Positions 55,671-63,881 of a stretch of 64,000 bases of DNA are shown here, in pieces. Source of the DNA: Glycomyces sp040645615. Its GTDB lineage: Bacteria > Actinomycetota > Actinomycetes > Mycobacteriales > Micromonosporaceae. The stretch covers positions 1-64,000 of the forward strand of contig NZ_JBEYYO010000003.1 in the NCBI RefSeq assembly GCF_040645615.1, in the 5' to 3' direction. Position 1 is the first letter of the stretch, and the number at the start of each line of letters is the position of its first letter. Made by a program: the position numbers and the translations under genes. The notes beneath the pieces are model-generated. The model worked only from the letters and a program-made list of their open reading frames with translations, did not search any database and had not been told where the DNA came from.

Positions 55671-55690
55671 ACTCTGGGTTAACGCAGAGT
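55671..55690. promoter_or_regulatory. 20-bp near-palindrome between gpmA and senX3
   Basis: actctg and cagagt flank gttaac; one mismatch breaks a perfect dyad. It may be a regulator site for senX3 (for example a phosphate-response site, which is speculation) or part of the gpmA terminator. Confidence 0.4.
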
Positions 55691-55701
55691 GACCACGATT
55701 G

Positions 55702-55730
55702 CAGCCCGGCGTTCGACGCCGGGCTGTTTT
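55702..55730 (+). terminator. Terminator of gpmA
   Basis: cagcccggcgt (55702-55712) pairs with acgccgggctg (55716-55726), followed by tttt: a canonical rho-independent terminator. Confidence 0.9.
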
Positions 55731-55735
55731 CTGCA

Positions 55736-55741
55736 TAGGCT
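55736..55741 (+). promoter_or_regulatory. -10 element of senX3 (leaderless)
   Basis: TAGGCT ends 7 nt before the GTG at 55749. Confidence 0.5.
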
Positions 55742-55748
55742 CTGATTC

Positions 55749-56969
55749 GTGGCCCACAACAAACAGCCCAGCCTTCTCCGCGGCGGCGTCGCACGGATCC
55801 TCACCGGCCTCGCCGCAGGCGCCGCGTTCGGCGCGGCCGCCACCGCCCTCATGCGGGTGCGAGGCCGCGGGGCCGCGCGCCCCGAGCCCCGCCCGGTCCC
55901 CGTCCTCGACTCTCGACCCTGGGAGGCCGCAGCCGACCTGCTGCGCACCGGGATGTGCCTGGTCGACGACCACAACCGCGTCCTCTACACCAACCGCGCC
56001 GCCCGCGACCTGGGGTTGGTCGACGACCACGAGATCATCTCGCTGACCCTGCGGGCGCTCTTGGCGCAGGCGCGGCGCTCCGGGCGCTACCGGGACGCCG
56101 AGATCGAGGTTCCCAAGCAGGTCATGGGCGAGCCCAGCGCCGTGAGCGTCAGGATCACGCCCTTGCCCGAGGGGATCTCGGTGGCCGAGTTCCAGGACAT
56201 CTCCGAGCTGCACCGCGTCGAGCGGGTGCGGCGCGACTTCGTGGCCAACATCAGCCACGAGCTCAAGACCCCGGTCGGGGCGATGCAGATCCTGGCCGAG
56301 GCGCTCAAGGACGCCGCCGAGGACCCGGACGCGTCCGCGCGCTTCGCCAGCCGCATCCAATCCGAGTCCAAGCGCATGAACCACCTGGTCACAGACCTGT
56401 TGGAGCTGTCGCGGCTCCAGGGGGCCGAGAAGCTGCCCGACCCCGAGCCGGTCGAGGTCGACCGGATCGTGGCCGAGGCCTTCGACCAGACCCGGATCGC
56501 GGCCGAGGAGAAGCAGATCGAGCTGAAGTACACCGGCCAGGAGGGCGCCGAGGTGCTCGGTTCGGAGACGCAGCTCGTCACCGCCGTGAAGAACCTGGTG
56601 GGGAACGCCATCTCCTATTCACCTGAGGCCACGGCCGTGGAGGTGTCGACTTCGGTGCGCTCGCCCAGCGGGCACCTCGCGGGCGTCAAGATGGTGTGCA
56701 TCGCCGTCCGCGACGAGGGGATCGGCATTCCCGCAGAAGAACTGGACCGCATCTTCGAGCGGTTCTACCGCGTGGACGCGGCCAGGTCGCGCGCGACCGG
56801 CGGCACCGGGCTCGGCCTGGCGATCGTCAAGCACGTCGCGGTCAATCACGGGGGTAGAGTCGAAGTGTCCAGTATGCCCGAAGCCGGATCAGTGTTTACC
56901 TTGATGTTGCCTGCACGTTCCCTTCCGTCCGACACGTTGACGCCGGAGCCGGATGCAATCGGAACATAG
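55749..56969 (+). CDS. senX3: Sensor histidine kinase SenX3
   Basis: The 406-aa protein has a membrane segment near the N-terminus (about 15-35), a PAS-like region (about 60-150), the H-box FVANISHELKTPVG, and N, G1 and G2 boxes (NLVGNAISYS, DEGIGIP, GGTGLGLAIV). With RegX3 it controls phosphate-starvation responses in mycobacteria and other actinobacteria. regX3 follows 29 nt downstream. Confidence 0.92.
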   Translation: MAHNKQPSLLRGGVARILTGLAAGAAFGAAATALMRVRGRGAARPEPRPVPVLDSRPWEAAADLLRTGMCLVDDHNRVLYTNRAARDLGLVDDHEIISLTLRALLAQARRSGRYRDAEIEVPKQVMGEPSAVSVRITPLPEGISVAEFQDISELHRVERVRRDFVANISHELKTPVGAMQILAEALKDAAEDPDASARFASRIQSESKRMNHLVTDLLELSRLQGAEKLPDPEPVEVDRIVAEAFDQTRIAAEEKQIELKYTGQEGAEVLGSETQLVTAVKNLVGNAISYSPEATAVEVSTSVRSPSGHLAGVKMVCIAVRDEGIGIPAEELDRIFERFYRVDAARSRATGGTGLGLAIVKHVAVNHGGRVEVSSMPEAGSVFTLMLPARSLPSDTLTPEPDAIGT

Positions 56970-56998
56970 TCAGCCAAGCCTGCAAGGAAGGTTCGCTC

Positions 56999-57685
56999 GT
57001 GACCCGCGTGCTCGTAGTTGAAGACGAGGAATCGTTCTCCGATGCCCTCTCCTACATGCTCCGCAAGGAGGGCTTCGAGGTGGCCGTGGCCGCCGACGGC
57101 GACGCCGCCATCAAGGAGTACGAGCGCGCCGGTGCCGACGTCGTCCTGCTCGACCTGATGCTGCCTGAGAAGTCGGGCACCGAGGTCTGCCGGGAACTGC
57201 GCGCGAACTCGAACGTGCCGATCATCATGGTCACCGCCCGCGACTCCGAAGTAGACAAAGTGGTGGGCCTTGAGCTGGGCGCCGACGACTACATCACCAA
57301 GCCGTACTCCTCGCGCGAGCTCGTGGCCCGCATCCGGGCGGTGCTGCGCCGCTCGGCCGAGCCCGACGACCCGATCGTCACGGTCCTGGAGGCCGGGCCG
57401 GTGCGCATGGACGTCGACCGTCACACCGTGACCGTGGGCGGGACCGACGTGCAGCTCCCGCTCAAGGAGTTCGAGCTCCTGGAGATGCTGCTGCGCAACG
57501 CCGGACGGGTGCTCACCCGCGGCCAGCTCATCGACCGGGTGTGGGGCGCGAACTACGTGGGCGACACCAAGACCCTCGACGTGCACGTCAAGCGCCTGCG
57601 CTCCAAGATCGAACCCGAACCGGGCAAACCGCGCCACCTCGTCACCGTTCGCGGCCTCGGCTACAAGTTCGACCCGCACGCCTGA
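56999..57685 (+). CDS. regX3: Response regulator RegX3
   Basis: The 228-aa OmpR/PhoB-type regulator has acidic pocket EDEE, phospho-acceptor Asp in LLDLMLPEKSG and conserved Lys in YITKPYSSREL. The winged-helix end reads LLRNAGRVLTRGQLIDRVWG...TLDVHVKRLRSKIE. The GTG at 56999 has an AAGGAAGG ribosome-binding site. It forms the phosphate-responsive pair with SenX3; targets are not visible here. Confidence 0.95.
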   Translation: MTRVLVVEDEESFSDALSYMLRKEGFEVAVAADGDAAIKEYERAGADVVLLDLMLPEKSGTEVCRELRANSNVPIIMVTARDSEVDKVVGLELGADDYITKPYSSRELVARIRAVLRRSAEPDDPIVTVLEAGPVRMDVDRHTVTVGGTDVQLPLKEFELLEMLLRNAGRVLTRGQLIDRVWGANYVGDTKTLDVHVKRLRSKIEPEPGKPRHLVTVRGLGYKFDPHA

Positions 57686-57725
57686 GCGAGGCGGATTCAC
57701 CCGCCGTTCACCCGTAGAACCGGAT

Positions 57726-57797
57726 AGGATATATCCTATATCATATACGATTCTTCGCCCTTACTCGCGATATCGTATATGATATAGGATATATCCT
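57726..57797. repeat. Long AT-rich dyad between regX3 and the aldo-keto reductase
   Basis: Arms 57726-57751 and 57772-57797 are perfect 26-nt inverted repeats with a 20-nt loop. The arm contains aggatatatcct and tatatgatataggatata, the latter shared with 22330-22372. It ends about 30 nt before the -10 of the next gene, so it may be a terminator, an operator or both. Confidence 0.8.
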
Positions 57798-57826
57798 GTA
57801 GGATGGCGGTTGCCGGGTGCGGCGGC

Positions 57827-57832
57827 TAGGCT
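57827..57832 (+). promoter_or_regulatory. -10 element of the aldo-keto reductase gene (leaderless)
   Basis: TAGGCT ends 6 nt before the GTG at 57839. Confidence 0.55.
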
Positions 57833-57838
57833 GCTTTC

Positions 57839-58831
57839 GTGAGCTACCTTCCCGCGGACGACCGCTACGAGACCATGCAGTACCGCCGATCGGGGCGCAG
57901 CGGGCTGAAGCTGCCCGCGATCTCCCTCGGGCTGTGGCAGAACTTCGGCCACACCCGGCCCCTGGAGACGCAGCGGGCGATCATCCGCCGCGCGTTCGAC
58001 CTCGGCGTGACCCACTTCGACCTTGCCAACAACTACGGCCCGCCCGCGGGCAGTGCCGAGGAGAACTTCGGCCGCGTCCTCGCCGAGGACCTGGGGCCCT
58101 ACCGCGACGAGCTGGTGATCTCCTCCAAGGCCGGGTACGGCATGTGGCCGGGCCCCTACGGCGACCACGGTTCGCGCAAGTACCTGATCTCCTCGCTGGA
58201 CCAGTCGCTCCAGCGCATGGGACTGGACTATGTGGACATCTTCTACCACCACCGGCCCGACCCCGAGACCCCGCTCGAAGAGACCATGGGCGCGCTCGAC
58301 GCGATCGTGCGCTCGGGCAAGGCGCTCTACGTGGGCATCTCCAACTACAAGTCCGAGCAGGTCAAAGCCGCCGCCGCGATCCTGCGCGACCTCGGAACGC
58401 CGCTCTTGATCAACCAGCCGTCGTACTCGATGTTCAACCGCTGGACCGAACGCGACGGGCTCCTGGACGTGCTCGAAGAGGTCGGCGCGGGCTGCATCGT
58501 GTTCAGCCCGCTCGCCCAAGGCCTCCTGACCGACCGGTACCTGAAGGGCATCCCGGACGACTCGCGGGTGCGCACCAGCGTCTTCCTCAACGAGGACGCG
58601 CTCGAAGAGGAGAAGATGAACCGGGTGCGGGCGCTGAACGCCATCGCTTCGGCGCGCGGCCAGTCGCTCGCCCAGACCGCGCTCGCGTGGGCCCTGCGCG
58701 ACGAGCGCATGACCAGCGTGATCATCGGCGCCAGCAGCGTGGCGCAGCTGGAGGACAACATCGGCGCGCTGGGGAACCTCACCTTCACCGACGAGGAGCT
58801 GGCCGCGATCGACGAGCACGCGATCGGCTAG
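57839..58831 (+). CDS. Aldo/keto reductase, L-glyceraldehyde 3-phosphate reductase-like
   Basis: The 330-aa (beta/alpha)8 NADPH-dependent reductase has catalytic Asp/Tyr in HFDLANNYGPPAGSAEENFG, Lys in ISSKAGYGMW and His in FYHHRPDPETP. PQ/NQPSYSMFNRW and SVIIGASSVAQLEDN are typical of the YghZ/Gpr and potassium-channel-beta-like group. Natural substrates may include methylglyoxal or L-glyceraldehyde 3-phosphate; that is from the family. Confidence 0.9.
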   Translation: MSYLPADDRYETMQYRRSGRSGLKLPAISLGLWQNFGHTRPLETQRAIIRRAFDLGVTHFDLANNYGPPAGSAEENFGRVLAEDLGPYRDELVISSKAGYGMWPGPYGDHGSRKYLISSLDQSLQRMGLDYVDIFYHHRPDPETPLEETMGALDAIVRSGKALYVGISNYKSEQVKAAAAILRDLGTPLLINQPSYSMFNRWTERDGLLDVLEEVGAGCIVFSPLAQGLLTDRYLKGIPDDSRVRTSVFLNEDALEEEKMNRVRALNAIASARGQSLAQTALAWALRDERMTSVIIGASSVAQLEDNIGALGNLTFTDEELAAIDEHAIG

Positions 58832-58980
58832 CGACGGCAGGGAAGTGACCGGTCGCCGCACCTGCGGCGGCCGGTCGCTCCGTACCCCGCGCTCGGGCGT
58901 GTCGCGACACGAGCGCCCCCGATCGCAATGATCCCGCACGGGTACGACAACCCCACCGATCTCGCCCCTCACTCTTCGCT

Positions 58981-59029
58981 TCTCGCCTCTCGCCTCTCGC
59001 CTCTCGCCTCTCGCCTCTCGCCTCTCGCC
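58981..59029. repeat. Tandem heptamer array (tctcgcc), 7 copies
   Basis: Seven perfect copies lie between the aldo-keto reductase and the PH-domain genes. No gene is evident in 58832-59112. Confidence 0.92.
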
Positions 59030-59100
59030 CAGTACTTGAGTACCGGGCGGAAGCGGAAGAATTCCTCCTCAGGTCGGAGGATCGGATCGAATCCGGTCAC

Positions 59101-59106
59101 TACGAT
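59101..59106 (+). promoter_or_regulatory. -10 element of the ydbS-like gene (leaderless)
   Basis: TACGAT ends 6 nt before the ATG at 59113. Confidence 0.55.
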
Positions 59107-59112
59107 TCGGAC

Positions 59113-59610
59113 ATGACCGCTCGCCCGACCGCACTCCGCCCGCCCAGGCACCAGTTCGACCCGCGCGTCCTGCCCTGGTGGCGTTCACAACTCGCCATCA
59201 TGTTCGCCGTGCCGGTCGTGCCATTGACGGTGCTCGGCTTCCTCATCGCCCCCGCCCGGCCCTGGCTGCTCGGCCCCGCCGCCGTCCTGGCCGTGATCGG
59301 ACTCGTCGCCAGCCTCGCGCTGCCCGTGTGGTGGCACCGCGTGCACCGCTGGGAGATCACCGAGACCGCCGTCTACACGCTCACCGGATACTTCTGGCGC
59401 ACATGGCGAATCGCGCCGATGTCGCGCATCCAGACCGTGGACACCACACAGGGGCCGCTGCAACGCGCCTTCGGGTTGTCCACCGTGGTCGTCACTACCG
59501 CGTCCTCGGCAGGAGCGGTGGACCTCAAGGGCCTCGACCAGGACCAGGCCACCGAACTGGCAGCGCGATTGACCGAGCTCACCGAGGCCGTCCCCGGGGA
59601 CGCGACATGA
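59113..59610 (+). CDS. YdbS-like membrane PH-domain protein
   Basis: The 165-aa protein has two hydrophobic segments (about 27-72), then a bacterial PH (bPH2) domain with HRWEITETAVYTLTGYFWRTWRIAPMSRIQTVDTTQGPLQRAFGLSTV, of which the RIQTVD...GPLQRxFGL pattern is the family signature. It is translationally coupled (ATGA) to the larger ydbT-like gene. In Bacillus, YdbS/YdbT confer resistance to certain antimicrobials; the function here is inferred. Confidence 0.87.
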   Translation: MTARPTALRPPRHQFDPRVLPWWRSQLAIMFAVPVVPLTVLGFLIAPARPWLLGPAAVLAVIGLVASLALPVWWHRVHRWEITETAVYTLTGYFWRTWRIAPMSRIQTVDTTQGPLQRAFGLSTVVVTTASSAGAVDLKGLDQDQATELAARLTELTEAVPGDAT

Positions 59611-61229
59611 GCGAGCACCGAAGCGAGCTGGGCGCCGAAGAGGCTGCCGACACCGCGGCGCAGCACGATACGGCCCTGCCCGACACCGCGCCTCCCAGCG
59701 CCGAGCCGCAGAGCACCGCGCCCGACGAGAACGGGTCGGACGAGACGCCGTGGCTGCGGCTGCACCGCGACGGCCTCAAGGTCACCACACTGCTCATGGT
59801 CGGCGTGTTCGCCCTGGTCGGGGTCCCCGTCAGCATCGGCATCGCCTCCGAATCGTCCTGGCTCGTCGCGCTCGCGGTCGTGATCCCCGGCGCTGCCGTC
59901 CTCACCGGCTTCGTGGTCGCCATCGAAGCGATCCGGCTGCGCGTCAGCCGGTACCGCGTCACCGACACCCGCCTGGAGATGATCACCGGGCTGTTCTTCA
60001 AACGCCGCCGTTCCCTCGCGCGCGAACGCATCCGCTCGGTCGACCTCGGCTCGAACCCGCTGGAGCGGTACTTCGGGCTCGCGAAGGTCAAGGTCGGAAC
60101 CGGGGAGACCGGGAGCGGTTCGGGCTCTACCAACTCGCAGACGCTGACCCTCGACTCGGTCGCCCTGGCCGAGGCCGACCGGCTGCGCGCGGAGCTGATG
60201 CAGCGCAGCGAGGTCGAGGAGGCCGCCGACGAGGGCCGCCTCGCGACCTGGAAACCCGCGTGGCTGCGGTACGCGCCGCTGTCGTTCCTGACCCCGGCGC
60301 TCGCCGGGGCCGTGATCGGATTCGCGTTCCAAGTGTCCGACTGGTTCGGCGACGGCGGACTGCCGGTGCGGATCGTCGGCGGGCTGGTCGAGGACTACGG
60401 CCCGTGGCCCGTGCTCGGGCTGGGGCTCGTCGCGTTCCTGCTCTTCGGCGCGATCGGGAGCCTGGTCATCCAGGGCGAGGCCTGGTGGAACCACCGCCTC
60501 GACCGCGAAAGCGGTGGGACCCTTCGGGTCCGGCGCGGCCTCATGATCGCCCGCTCGCTCAGCCTCGAAGAGGAGCGCATCCGCGGGATCGAGATCGTGG
60601 AGCCCCTGGGCGTGCGCACCGCGAAAGCCGGGCGACTCGACGTGGTCGCGATCGGGCTCAAGACCGACCAGGACGCGAGTGATCTGAGCACCCTCGTCCC
60701 GGCCGCCCCCATCGACTACACGCGGGACGCGGCCGAAGCGGTGATCGGCCCGATCCAGACGGAGCTGACGACGCACCCGAAGGCCGCCAGGACCCGCCGC
60801 ATCCGCTGGGCCGCGATCGCGGTGGCGCTCTTGGCGATCGCCGCCACCGTGACACATCTATTGTGGACCCTCCCGGCGCTGCTCAGCGCGGCTATCGTGC
60901 TCGCGGCGGTCCTCGGATCGGCCTTCGCGATCTGGACCGCGTTCGACGCCTACGCCTCCCTCGCCCACGGCCAGAACCGCGGCTACCTGGTCTCCCGCCG
61001 CGGCAGCGTCCGCAGAGCCACCGTCCACCTCGACCGCTCCGGCATCATCGGCTGGCGCATCCGCCAATCGGTCTTCCAACGCCGCATGGGCCTGATGACC
61101 CTCGGCGCCACCACCGCCGCCGGCAAAGGCCACTACGCCGTCATCGACGCCGACGAACACGAAATCCTCGACTTCGCCGACGAGTCGGTCCCCGACCTCC
61201 TGCGCCCCTTCCTCATCCGCGAAGAATAA
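59607..61229 (+). CDS. YdbT-like protein with multiple bPH2 domains
   Basis: The 540-aa protein has an acidic disordered N-terminus (about 1-45), then three membrane-pair plus PH modules. Module 1 (about 55-200) has RVTDTRLEMITGLFFKRRRSLAR and RSVDLGSNPLERYFGL, module 2 (about 225-390) has LRVRRGLMIARSLSLEEERIRGIEI, and module 3 (about 410-540) has YLVSRRGSVRRATVHLDR. It forms a membrane complex with its coupled partner in related systems. The ATG at 59607 overlaps the upstream stop. Confidence 0.87.
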   Translation: MSEHRSELGAEEAADTAAQHDTALPDTAPPSAEPQSTAPDENGSDETPWLRLHRDGLKVTTLLMVGVFALVGVPVSIGIASESSWLVALAVVIPGAAVLTGFVVAIEAIRLRVSRYRVTDTRLEMITGLFFKRRRSLARERIRSVDLGSNPLERYFGLAKVKVGTGETGSGSGSTNSQTLTLDSVALAEADRLRAELMQRSEVEEAADEGRLATWKPAWLRYAPLSFLTPALAGAVIGFAFQVSDWFGDGGLPVRIVGGLVEDYGPWPVLGLGLVAFLLFGAIGSLVIQGEAWWNHRLDRESGGTLRVRRGLMIARSLSLEEERIRGIEIVEPLGVRTAKAGRLDVVAIGLKTDQDASDLSTLVPAAPIDYTRDAAEAVIGPIQTELTTHPKAARTRRIRWAAIAVALLAIAATVTHLLWTLPALLSAAIVLAAVLGSAFAIWTAFDAYASLAHGQNRGYLVSRRGSVRRATVHLDRSGIIGWRIRQSVFQRRMGLMTLGATTAAGKGHYAVIDADEHEILDFADESVPDLLRPFLIREE

Positions 61230-61265
61230 GCTCCCCCGCCGGGCGGAAATGCGGCCCGGCGGGGG

Positions 61266-61436
61266 TCAAGCCACGAATCGGGCGACGTGCCGGATGTACT
61301 CCCGGTACCCCGTGATCGCCATCGGGATCGCTGCCGCAAGGTCGTCCGGGGCGATCTCCTCCAGGCGGTCGACGAGGCGGGCCATGAGTTGGAGGTGCTT
61401 GGCGACTATTGCGCGGGTGCGGTCCGTCGCGGTCAT
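61266..61436 (-). CDS. Small helical protein coupled to the MNT gene (HEPN-like remnant?)
   Basis: The 56-aa frame begins MTATDRTRAIVAKHLQLMAR and ends YREYIRHVARFVA. Its ATG overlaps the stop of the nucleotidyltransferase (ATGA), so the two are translationally coupled. It is two short helices, with an R-x4-H motif (REYIRH) reminiscent of HEPN proteins that pair with MNT enzymes, but it is half the normal length. It could be a truncated HEPN or a new small partner. Confidence 0.55.
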   Translation of the reverse strand: MTATDRTRAIVAKHLQLMARLVDRLEEIAPDDLAAAIPMAITGYREYIRHVARFVA

Positions 61437-61843
61437 TCGGCCATCAGCTCCAGGCTGCGGGCGCGCATCGGGGCTGTCTCCGCGTATTGCTTGAGGGCGG
61501 CCATGCGGACCTCGAAGTAACGGACCGGCGTTCGCTCATAGAGCGGAATCGTGCCGAGCAGGGCTTCGTACCGGGCCACGGGGTCGGCGCGGTCGAGCAC
61601 CATCACGTCGATGTCGCAAGGCCCGGTGATCGCGGTGAAGGCTTCGTACACCTCCAGCAAGGCGAGCTTGCGACCGCCGCGGGAGGAGACCGCGATGTCG
61701 AGGTCCCTGGGCTGGGGCGCGCCTTTGGCCGTCGAACCGAATACCACGACGAGATCGAGCCCGAATCGGTCGGCGAGCGCTTCGAGTGCCCCGCTCGCGG
61801 CCGCGCGCCGCAGACGGTCGAGCGCTTGCACCGGTGTGGTCAT
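61433..61843 (-). CDS. MNT-family minimal nucleotidyltransferase (antitoxin type)
   Basis: 136 aa. VVVFGSTAKGAPQPRDLDIAV carries the GS...DxD nucleotidyltransferase motif, with a third acidic position in CDIDVMVLD, and a helical C-terminus. Such enzymes commonly modify and silence HEPN toxins. The ATG at 61843 has TAAGGT (61851-61856) 7 nt upstream, favouring it over an in-frame start at 61870. The coupled downstream gene is only 56 aa. Confidence 0.85.
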   Translation of the reverse strand: MTTPVQALDRLRRAAASGALEALADRFGLDLVVVFGSTAKGAPQPRDLDIAVSSRGGRKLALLEVYEAFTAITGPCDIDVMVLDRADPVARYEALLGTIPLYERTPVRYFEVRMAALKQYAETAPMRARSLELMAE

Positions 61844-61850
61844 GACATCC

Positions 61851-61856
61851 ACCTTA
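61851..61856 (-). promoter_or_regulatory. -10 element of the MNT gene (leaderless)
   Basis: TAAGGT on the minus strand ends 7 nt before the ATG at 61843. Confidence 0.5.
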
Positions 61857-62018
61857 GTCGTCACCAGCACAAGGACGCACCGGACTTTGCGGCGGTCGTG
61901 CGTTCGGGCTCTCGGGGTGAACTCTTGGTGGGCTGAGGCGTTGCGAGAGGGATTCGTGATGGATCAGTGATGGGGGGTTCGAGGATCGGCGGGTCGGTTC
62001 GAGGGTGGGAGTTGCCTG

Positions 62019-63137
62019 GTGCGAGTTCGGGTGGGAGCGGTGGCCGCGGTTGCGGCGTTGGCTTTGGGCGGGTGTGCCCAGGTCGGGTCCATCGAGGTTC
62101 GGGATTCGCTCGACGAAGCGCTCGTGGCGGCGGGGATCGCGGGGCTTGGGGCTTCGCCCATGTTGGCCTACAGCGGGGTGCAGGCGAACCTGTTCAGCTT
62201 CGTCGGCGAGGACAAGCCCGCCGAGGTCGAATGGCGGGTAACCTCCGACGGGCTCGCGCTGGGGACGGTCGCGACCGTCGACGAGGCGATCTACGAGGAG
62301 TGCCAGGTGGCCCAGGTGAGCGAGGGCGTGTTCCTCGACATCGAGTTCGCCTGCCATGCCGTCTTCCGCGACGGGATCACCGGCGAATCGGGCGCGGCCT
62401 GGGCGTTCGTGGGCGAGCAGCTGTGGTTCGACCCCGGCGAGATGCTCACGCCCAAGGTCTACGCCGAGTCGCTGCACTGGACGATCCAAGGCTCGGGCGT
62501 GCTGGAGGAACCGCCGCCCGCGCTCGTGGACCTGGACGGGACGCCGGTGTATCCGCTCGCGGTGGGCGGCGGCACCGTGTACCTCAGCGAGGACGGCGTG
62601 ATCGTCAAGGTCGAGGACGTGCGGATCGAGGGCCTGGGCGGCTACGGCTACGAGATCACTGCCACCGTGGACCCGGCCGCGACGGGACCGGACCAGATCC
62701 GCCAGTTCGGGGAGGAACTGGCGGCCGTCACCGCCGAGTTCGGCGAGGTCCTGTTCTTCTCCAACTTCTCCGCCCACGACACCGTGGTGGACGAGAGCGG
62801 CGTCTGCGACGGCCTGGTGTGCGTGATCTCGGCCGAGATCAGCTTCGAGGAGAGGATCGGGATCGAGCAGAAGTACAGCCCCGTAGTCGAGTTCAGCGGC
62901 GAGATCTCCAACTGGTCGACGAGCTCGGGCGCGGGCACGTGCTCGCAGACCAAGACCGTGGAGCTCGGCGTCGTGGAGCATTTCGAATGCACTGTGGACC
63001 TGAGGAACACGGCCTCGGACCCGGACAACCTGGGCTGGACCTCACAGGTGCAGGTGCGCTTCGCGATGCTCAAGCACAACACCGCCGCGATCGCCGCGGG
63101 CGTCGAGTCGCAGATTAGCGCGCTGCTGGGCGAGTGA
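62019..63137 (+). CDS. Lipoprotein of unknown function
   Basis: The 372-aa protein has a basic N-terminus, a short hydrophobic stretch and the lipobox LALGGC (Cys19), so it should be lipid-anchored. The body is beta-rich, with paired Cys residues (EECQ/FACH; VCDGLVCV; TCSQ/FECT) that may form disulfides. I recognise no family. The GTG at 62019 has a GGGAG ribosome-binding site. Its stop abuts the narI stop on the other strand (tga/tca). Confidence 0.7.
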   Translation: MRVRVGAVAAVAALALGGCAQVGSIEVRDSLDEALVAAGIAGLGASPMLAYSGVQANLFSFVGEDKPAEVEWRVTSDGLALGTVATVDEAIYEECQVAQVSEGVFLDIEFACHAVFRDGITGESGAAWAFVGEQLWFDPGEMLTPKVYAESLHWTIQGSGVLEEPPPALVDLDGTPVYPLAVGGGTVYLSEDGVIVKVEDVRIEGLGGYGYEITATVDPAATGPDQIRQFGEELAAVTAEFGEVLFFSNFSAHDTVVDESGVCDGLVCVISAEISFEERIGIEQKYSPVVEFSGEISNWSTSSGAGTCSQTKTVELGVVEHFECTVDLRNTASDPDNLGWTSQVQVRFAMLKHNTAAIAAGVESQISALLGE

Positions 63138-63881
63138 TCAGGACCAGCCCCTGGGGGCTGACCGGCTCACCGGCGTGGGCTCGCGGTCCCGGCTGCGGTA
63201 GACCACGTACGGGCGGAACAGGTACCAGACCGGGGCGCTGAAGGCGTGGACCAGTCGGGTGAACGGGAACAGCGCGAAGAGCGCGAGTCCGATGAGGACG
63301 TGGAGCTTGAACGCGCCCGAGGCCGCCGACATCGCGGCCACGTCCGGTTGCAGGACGAAGATGCTGCGGAACCACGGCGAGACGGTCTCGCGGTAGTCGA
63401 CCTCGTGGCCGCCGGTCAGACCCGACACCGCCGAAAGCAGCGTCGTGGTCAGCCCTGCGAGGATCGCGGCCACCAGGACCAGGTACATGACCTTGTCGTT
63501 GACGGTGGTGGCGCTGAAGACCGGGCCGGTGGTGCGGCGGCGGTATATGAGCAGCGCGATGCCGCCGAGCGTGGTCACACCCGCTATGGCCCCCAGGGAC
63601 AGTGCGGTCACGTGGTACATGTCGTTGGTGATGCCCACCGCGTCGGTCCAGGTCTCGGGGATGAGCAGGCCGACCACGTGGCCGATGATCACCACCAGGA
63701 GTCCGAAGTGGAACATAGGGCTCGCGATGCGCAGCAGCCGCGACTCGTACAGCTGCGAGGACCTGGTGGTCCAGCCGAAGCGGTCGTAGCGGTAGCGCCA
63801 CACCGTGCCACCGACCAGGATCGCGATGACCACATAGGGCAATGCGCCCCAGAGCAGGTAGTCGAGCGCGGTCGGACTCAC
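63138..63881 (-). CDS. narI: Respiratory nitrate reductase gamma subunit NarI
   Basis: The 247-aa membrane cytochrome b has five hydrophobic helices. Haem-ligand candidates are the paired His residues in FHFGLLVVIIGHVVG (helix 2) and in MYHVTALS and FKLHVLIGLALFALFPFTRLVHAFSAP (late helices). It passes electrons from menaquinol to NarH/NarG. Its GTG overlaps the narJ stop (GTGA). Menaquinone genes in this window fit with its donor. Confidence 0.93.
   Translation of the reverse strand: MSPTALDYLLWGALPYVVIAILVGGTVWRYRYDRFGWTTRSSQLYESRLLRIASPMFHFGLLVVIIGHVVGLLIPETWTDAVGITNDMYHVTALSLGAIAGVTTLGGIALLIYRRRTTGPVFSATTVNDKVMYLVLVAAILAGLTTTLLSAVSGLTGGHEVDYRETVSPWFRSIFVLQPDVAAMSAASGAFKLHVLIGLALFALFPFTRLVHAFSAPVWYLFRPYVVYRSRDREPTPVSRSAPRGWS

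Noticed and set aside
58981..59029. CRISPR array
   Set aside because: The 7-nt units are contiguous with no spacers.
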